NCBI RefSeq assembly: GCF_039621805.1 | Contig: NZ_CP155073.1 | Coordinates: 1,550,001-1,614,000, forward strand | Length of the DNA: 64,000 nucleotides | Direction: 5' to 3' | From: Paraburkholderia sp. PREW-6R | GTDB taxonomy: Bacteria; Pseudomonadota; Gammaproteobacteria; Burkholderiales; Burkholderiaceae | In this document: positions 61,015 through 64,000 of the stretch, piece after piece | Layout of the letters: each line of letters begins with the position of its first letter | How positions within the stretch are numbered: the first letter of the stretch is position 1 | Made by a program: the position numbers and the translations under genes | The notes under the pieces: model-generated | Databases searched by the model: none | What the model saw: only the letters and a program-made list of their open reading frames with translations | What the model was told of the DNA's origin: nothing

Positions 61015-61830
61015 TCAGGCCGCTTGCGCAACGCGCTCGCGAGCCTGCGTCGCATCGCGCTGCATCGGCAGCGTCGCCGTGTTGCCGCTTCCGTGTGCCG
61101 TCGCGTCGGTTTCAGCGCTTTCTCCCACTGCGCTTCCCACGAGAATCACCGCAGGGCTGCCGAACCCGCCGTCGCGCGCGTCGGCGGCGAGCCTGTCAAG
61201 GCGCGTCAACAGACGCCGCTCCCGTTCGCTGCCGGCCCACTGCACGACGGCCGCGGGCGTATCGGCCGGCAGGCTGGCCAGCAGGGCGGTGGCCAGACTC
61301 TCGATACGCCGCATTCCCATGTAGATCGCGAGCGTCATGCGCGTGGCTGCAAGCGCGGCCCAATCCGGCTCGTTGTGATCCTCCGTGTGAGCGGTCACGA
61401 AGCTCACACCGTGACAGTGCCGCCGGTGCGTCAACGAAACGCCGAGTCCCGCGGCTGCCGCGAATCCGGACGAAATCCCGTTGACGATTTCCACTGGAAC
61501 CTGCGCGTCTCGCAACGCCGCGAGTTCTTCGCCCGCACGACCGAACAGCAGCGCGTCGCCGCCTTTGACCCGCACCACATGCAAGCCCTTGAGCGCATAG
61601 CGTCGCATCAGGCGCTCGATGAACGCTTGCGGCGTCGAACGGCAGCCGCCGCGTTTGCCCACGCGAATGACGCGTGCTCGCGGCGCGAGCGTCACGATGT
61701 CAGGGTTCGCGAGATCGTCGAGCAGCACGACGTCGGCGGTGGCGAGCGCTTTCGCGGCGCGAAGCGTCAGCAGGTCGAGTTCGCCTGGCCCCGCACTCAA
61801 CAGCGTGACCTTGCCGGTAGTCGTGTTCAT
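61015..61830 (-). CDS. cobA: uroporphyrinogen-III C-methyltransferase
   Basis: The 271-residue SUMT methylates uroporphyrinogen III to precorrin-2, the first step to sirohaem. It has VTLLSAGPGELDLLT at the N-terminus and the SAM-binding VVRVKGGDALLFGRAGEE. EIVNGISSGFAAAAGLGVSLTHR also matches the family. A disordered tail of about 35 residues follows the domain. CAGGAGCATTTCC precedes the start. It lacks the CysG N-terminal dehydrogenase/chelatase half. Divergence from nirB, whose product needs sirohaem, and their matching leaders indicate a role in nitrite reduction. Confidence 0.95.
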   Translation of the reverse strand: MNTTTGKVTLLSAGPGELDLLTLRAAKALATADVVLLDDLANPDIVTLAPRARVIRVGKRGGCRSTPQAFIERLMRRYALKGLHVVRVKGGDALLFGRAGEELAALRDAQVPVEIVNGISSGFAAAAGLGVSLTHRRHCHGVSFVTAHTEDHNEPDWAALAATRMTLAIYMGMRRIESLATALLASLPADTPAAVVQWAGSERERRLLTRLDRLAADARDGGFGSPAVILVGSAVGESAETDATAHGSGNTATLPMQRDATQARERVAQAA

Positions 61831-61935
61831 GGAAATGCTCCTGGTTCAGTTACGTGGGATGGGACCGCCTGCCTGGTCTGTACGGCCATGGCTGGAAAAA
61901 CGCCCGCTTTGAAAACGCGGCTTTGCAGGCCCACC

Positions 61936-62067
61936 AAAAAAAACGGCGTCCGCTCGTGATGCTCACGAGGGGACGCCGTTGTCCGAATACTGCGCGCCAG
62001 GATGCGCTCATCGTGCAAGGGATCGAAGCCCCGCGGTGAGACGCACGAAACACTGCGCTGTGTTTCG
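61936..62067 (-). promoter_or_regulatory. ANTAR/NasT-type antitermination leader of cobA
   Basis: On the minus strand, hairpin P1 (62067-62046) has an 8-bp stem, CGAAACAC with GTGTTTCG, and hexaloop AGCGCA. After 61 nt, hairpin P2 (61984-61971) is GGAC-AACGGC-GTCC. Both loops carry A at position 1 and G at position 4, the known ANTAR-target consensus. The 3' part of P2 is also the 5' arm of a terminator (61980-61936) whose arms AACGGCGTCC and GGACGCCGTT end in eight Ts. P2 and the terminator are therefore mutually exclusive. A NasT/NasR-like protein would promote read-through. Confidence 0.82.
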
Positions 62068-62070
62068 CTC

Positions 62071-62121
62071 CGACGTGATGCGATGTGTTCCGTCGAGCGT
62101 GCGCAGCAGCGCATCACGTCG
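62071..62121 (-). repeat. perfect 12-bp inverted repeat at the start of the cobA leader
   Basis: CGACGTGATGCG (62071-62082) and CGCATCACGTCG (62110-62121) are perfectly complementary, with a 27-nt gap. They lie directly after the predicted cobA transcription start and before hairpin P1, so the RNA would begin with a stable stem-loop. The nirB leader has no equivalent. Confidence 0.85.
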
Positions 62122-62136
62122 ACTCGATTGCCTTGA

Positions 62137-62152
62137 TGCAAGGATTACGCCA
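62137..62152 (-). promoter_or_regulatory. sigma-54 promoter for cobA
   Basis: The minus strand reads TGGCGTAATCCTTGCA. It has GG and GC at exactly the -24/-12 spacing, with TGGC and TTGCA boxes matching consensus. Transcription would start near 62126, 59 nt before the first ANTAR hairpin. Confidence 0.75.
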
Positions 62153-62254
62153 TCAGATGATATTCACGCGGCAGTCGCCTGCAAATGCACGCCCGCCAAT
62201 GCGCAAGAACCGTTCGACCCTACGTGCCTGACTGCTTGCACGCGCGTGCGTGCC

Positions 62255-62290
62255 GCACGCCGAGGGTGCTGCGTCGCACCATCCGTGTGC
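62255..62290. promoter_or_regulatory. two NtrC-like enhancer sites shared by divergent sigma-54 promoters
   Basis: GCAC-N7-GTGC, the core of the NtrC dyad, occurs at 62255-62269 and again at 62276-62290. Their centres are 21 bp apart, two helical turns. They lie almost exactly midway between the predicted cobA and nirB start sites (about 136 and 157 bp from one, 133 and 154 bp from the other). NtrC binding is inferred from the motif and context only. Confidence 0.65.
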
Positions 62291-62389
62291 CTCGCTGCAT
62301 CAAAACGTGACGGCCAACTGCTGCGCCGTTTAGCGTGCATCCGACCGCAGGCCATGCGCGAGCAAGCTTTGCGGGATTTTCCGAGCAAT

Positions 62390-62405
62390 TGGCATAGGCT
62401 TTGCA
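62390..62405 (+). promoter_or_regulatory. sigma-54 promoter for nirB
   Basis: TGGCATAGGCTTTGCA carries GG and GC at the required -24/-12 spacing and matches the sigma-54 consensus closely. The predicted start is near 62416, just before hairpin P1 of the leader. Confidence 0.78.
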
Positions 62406-62419
62406 TTAGGCATTCGCAG

Positions 62420-62537
62420 CGGATCAACGCAGATCCGTTGCGGGCGCAACAACAAGGCGCTCGCCGCAGCACAGGTCAGGACAACGGCGTCCCCTGAATT
62501 CAGTCTTCAACTGGATTCGCGGGACGCCGTTTTTTTT
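62420..62537 (+). promoter_or_regulatory. ANTAR/NasT-type antitermination leader of nirB
   Basis: Hairpin P1 (62420-62437) is a 6-bp stem, CGGATC with GATCCG, and hexaloop AACGCA. After 41 nt, hairpin P2 (62479-62492) is GGAC-AACGGC-GTCC, identical to P2 of the cobA leader. Both loops have A1 and G4. P2 overlaps the 5' arm of a terminator (62483-62537): arms AACGGCGTCCC and GGGACGCCGTT around an inner hairpin, then eight Ts. The terminator ends 47 nt before the start codon, so without antitermination nirB would not be transcribed. Confidence 0.85.
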
Positions 62538-62584
62538 CCGTCATCGCTTTCGCCACGTCACAGCACATCGAGGAATCCGCGGTC

Positions 62585-64000
62585 ATGAAAATCATCGTTA
62601 TCGGTCACGGAATGGTCGGCCACAAACTCGTGGAATGCCTCGCGCAAAACGCGGCGCACGGACTCGACATCACAGTGCTGTGCGAAGAATCGCGGCCCGC
62701 CTATGACCGGGTGCATCTGTCGGAATTCTTTGCGGGCAAGACTGCCGATGATCTGTCGCTGGTCGAACCGGGTTTCTTCGAACGCCAGAACGTACTGATC
62801 AAACTGAGCGCGAAAGCCGTGTCGATCGATCGCGAAGCGCGCACGGTGACCGTCTCGACCGGCGAAACGCTCGCCTACGACAAACTGGTGTTCGCTACGG
62901 GCTCCTATCCATTCGTGCCGCCGCTGCAGGGCCGCGAACGCGCGGATTGCTTCGTGTACCGAACGATCGATGATCTCGAAGCCATGCAGGAATGCGGTGC
63001 GCGCTCGAAAACCGGCACGGTGGTCGGCGGCGGCCTGTTGGGCCTCGAATGCGCGAAGGCGTTGCGCGACATGGGCCTCGTCACGCACGTCGTCGAATTC
63101 GCGCCGCGTCTGATGGCGGTTCAGGTCGACGAAGGCGGCGGACGCGTGCTGCGCACGAAGATCGAAGCTCTCGGCGTCACCGTGCATACGGAGAAGAACA
63201 CCACGGCGATCGTCGACGGCGAAGCGGGCACGCATCGAATGCAATTTGCCGACGGCAGCTATCTCGACACGGACATGATCGTGTTTTCCGCAGGCATTCG
63301 TCCCCGCGACGACCTTGCTCGCGAGAGCGGTCTCACGCTCGGCCCGCGCGGCGGCATCGTGATCGACAACGCGTGCCGCACCAGCGATCCAGACATCTAC
63401 GCAATCGGCGAATGTGCATTGTGGAACGGTCAGTTATTTGGCCTCGTCGCGCCCGGTTACGACATGGCGCGCGCGGTGGCGAAGCAACTGCTCGGCGACA
63501 ACGCTGAATTTGCCGGCGCCGACATGAGCACCAAGCTCAAGCTGATGGGAGTGGACGTCGCGAGCATTGGCGACGCGCACGGCAAGACGCCGGGCAGCCG
63601 CGCGTATCAGTTCAGCGACGAGCGCAAGCAGGTCTACAAGAAGCTGGTGGTGTCCGAATGCGGCAAATATCTGCTCGGTGGCGTGATGGTGGGCGACGCA
63701 AGCGAATACGGCACGCTATTGCAGATGATGCTTAACCGGATCGAACTGCCCGAAGCGCCTGAATTCCTGATCCTGCCTCAAGCGGACGGCCATGCGAAAC
63801 CCGCGCTCGGCGTGGGCTCGCTGCCGGCTTCGGCGCAAATCTGTTCGTGCAACAACGTCTCGAAGGGCGAGTTGTGCGCGGCGGTCTGCGCCGGCGCGAC
63901 CGACATCGGCGCGCTCAAATGTGCGACCACAGCCGGCACCTCGTGCGGCGGCTGCGTGCCGCTCGTCACGCAGGTCATGAAGGCCGAAATGAAGAAGCAG
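62585..64000 (+). CDS. nirB: NAD(P)H-dependent nitrite reductase large subunit (3' end outside window)
   Basis: The 472 visible residues start at MKIIVIGHGMVGHKLVE, with GAGGAA upstream, and run off the right edge. The FAD domain contains YDRVHLSEFFAG and VFATGSYPFVPP, and the NAD-binding fold has TVVGGGLLGLECAKAL. After the NirB-specific LKLMGVDVASIGD region, a BFD-like [2Fe-2S] module begins at ICSCNNVSKGEL and continues with TTAGTSCGGCVPL. The sirohaem/[4Fe-4S] half lies beyond the window. The enzyme reduces nitrite to ammonium. Sigma-54 and antitermination control point to an assimilatory role. Confidence 0.93.
   Translation, partial: MKIIVIGHGMVGHKLVECLAQNAAHGLDITVLCEESRPAYDRVHLSEFFAGKTADDLSLVEPGFFERQNVLIKLSAKAVSIDREARTVTVSTGETLAYDKLVFATGSYPFVPPLQGRERADCFVYRTIDDLEAMQECGARSKTGTVVGGGLLGLECAKALRDMGLVTHVVEFAPRLMAVQVDEGGGRVLRTKIEALGVTVHTEKNTTAIVDGEAGTHRMQFADGSYLDTDMIVFSAGIRPRDDLARESGLTLGPRGGIVIDNACRTSDPDIYAIGECALWNGQLFGLVAPGYDMARAVAKQLLGDNAEFAGADMSTKLKLMGVDVASIGDAHGKTPGSRAYQFSDERKQVYKKLVVSECGKYLLGGVMVGDASEYGTLLQMMLNRIELPEAPEFLILPQADGHAKPALGVGSLPASAQICSCNNVSKGELCAAVCAGATDIGALKCATTAGTSCGGCVPLVTQVMKAEMKKQ

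Noticed and set aside
61936..61980. Stem-loop before cobA considered as an ordinary terminator of nirB-strand transcription or a REP element
   Set aside because: The T run is on the minus strand and points toward cobA, so it lies in the cobA leader. The shared sequence with the nirB leader and the hexaloops explain it better as an attenuator.
62585..64000. nirB considered as a stand-alone rubredoxin/ferredoxin reductase
   Set aside because: The frame continues past about 400 residues into a BFD-like [2Fe-2S] module and runs off the window, as in NirB. The nitrogen-control region and cobA partner also support NirB.

Overview
The window is about 64 kb of GC-rich chromosomal DNA from a betaproteobacterium, most likely Burkholderia sensu lato (Paraburkholderia/Burkholderia). 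I infer this from gene order (tig-clpP-clpX-lon-hupB-tRNA-ppiD), protein character and codon use; no database search was possible. Almost everything is housekeeping or central metabolism. There is no prophage, insertion sequence or CRISPR array. The two most notable loci are a hipBA toxin-antitoxin module with a phased operator array, and a nitrogen-control region at the right end.

Layout. 1-751: 3' part of a glycerate kinase on the minus strand. 1.2-10.6 kb: protein quality-control block, with trigger factor, ClpP, ClpX, Lon, HU, tRNA-Val, tRNA-Asp and PpiD, punctuated by clear intrinsic terminators. 10.7-17.7 kb: small lipoprotein, TesA-type esterase divergent from a YbbA-type ABC ATPase (their start codons overlap), Pgi, the NAD(P)H-hydrate repair enzyme Nnr and a DadA-like oxidoreductase. 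18.0-22.1 kb: PurL. 22.2-24.0 kb: hipBA, preceded by four palindromic operators spaced exactly 51 bp apart. 24.1-28.2 kb: minus-strand parvulin, BolA, YciB, MsrB and SelO.

28.3-38.1 kb: acyl-CoA catabolic neighbourhood, with acyl-CoA ligase, bifunctional FadB/FadJ-like enzyme, thiolase, hotdog thioesterase, CurA-like reductase, SDR and HSL-type esterase, interrupted by a LEA/WHy lipoprotein on the other strand. 38.2-44.5 kb: NRDE protein and YgfZ (minus), then the mltG-tmk-holB cell-wall/DNA-precursor operon, an acetyltransferase and TatD. 44.6-53.6 kb: ankyrin protein, Rap1a/Tai-like protein, MscS channel, OtsA, a glycosyltransferase, SYLF lipoprotein, a small membrane protein, PsiF and a YCII protein. 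54.0-60.9 kb: GalU, GlcB plus GlcG, a MOSC protein and a divergent response regulator/histidine kinase pair.

61.0-64.0 kb: cobA (sirohaem synthesis, minus) and nirB (nitrite reductase large subunit, plus, cut by the window end) diverge from a 754-bp control region. It carries two sigma-54 promoters facing outward. Midway between them sit two NtrC-like half-site pairs 21 bp apart. Each leader has a tandem hexaloop RNA motif of the ANTAR/NasT type, whose second hairpin overlaps an intrinsic terminator. Both arms of the pathway therefore appear to be controlled at initiation (nitrogen limitation) and by antitermination (nitrate/nitrite).
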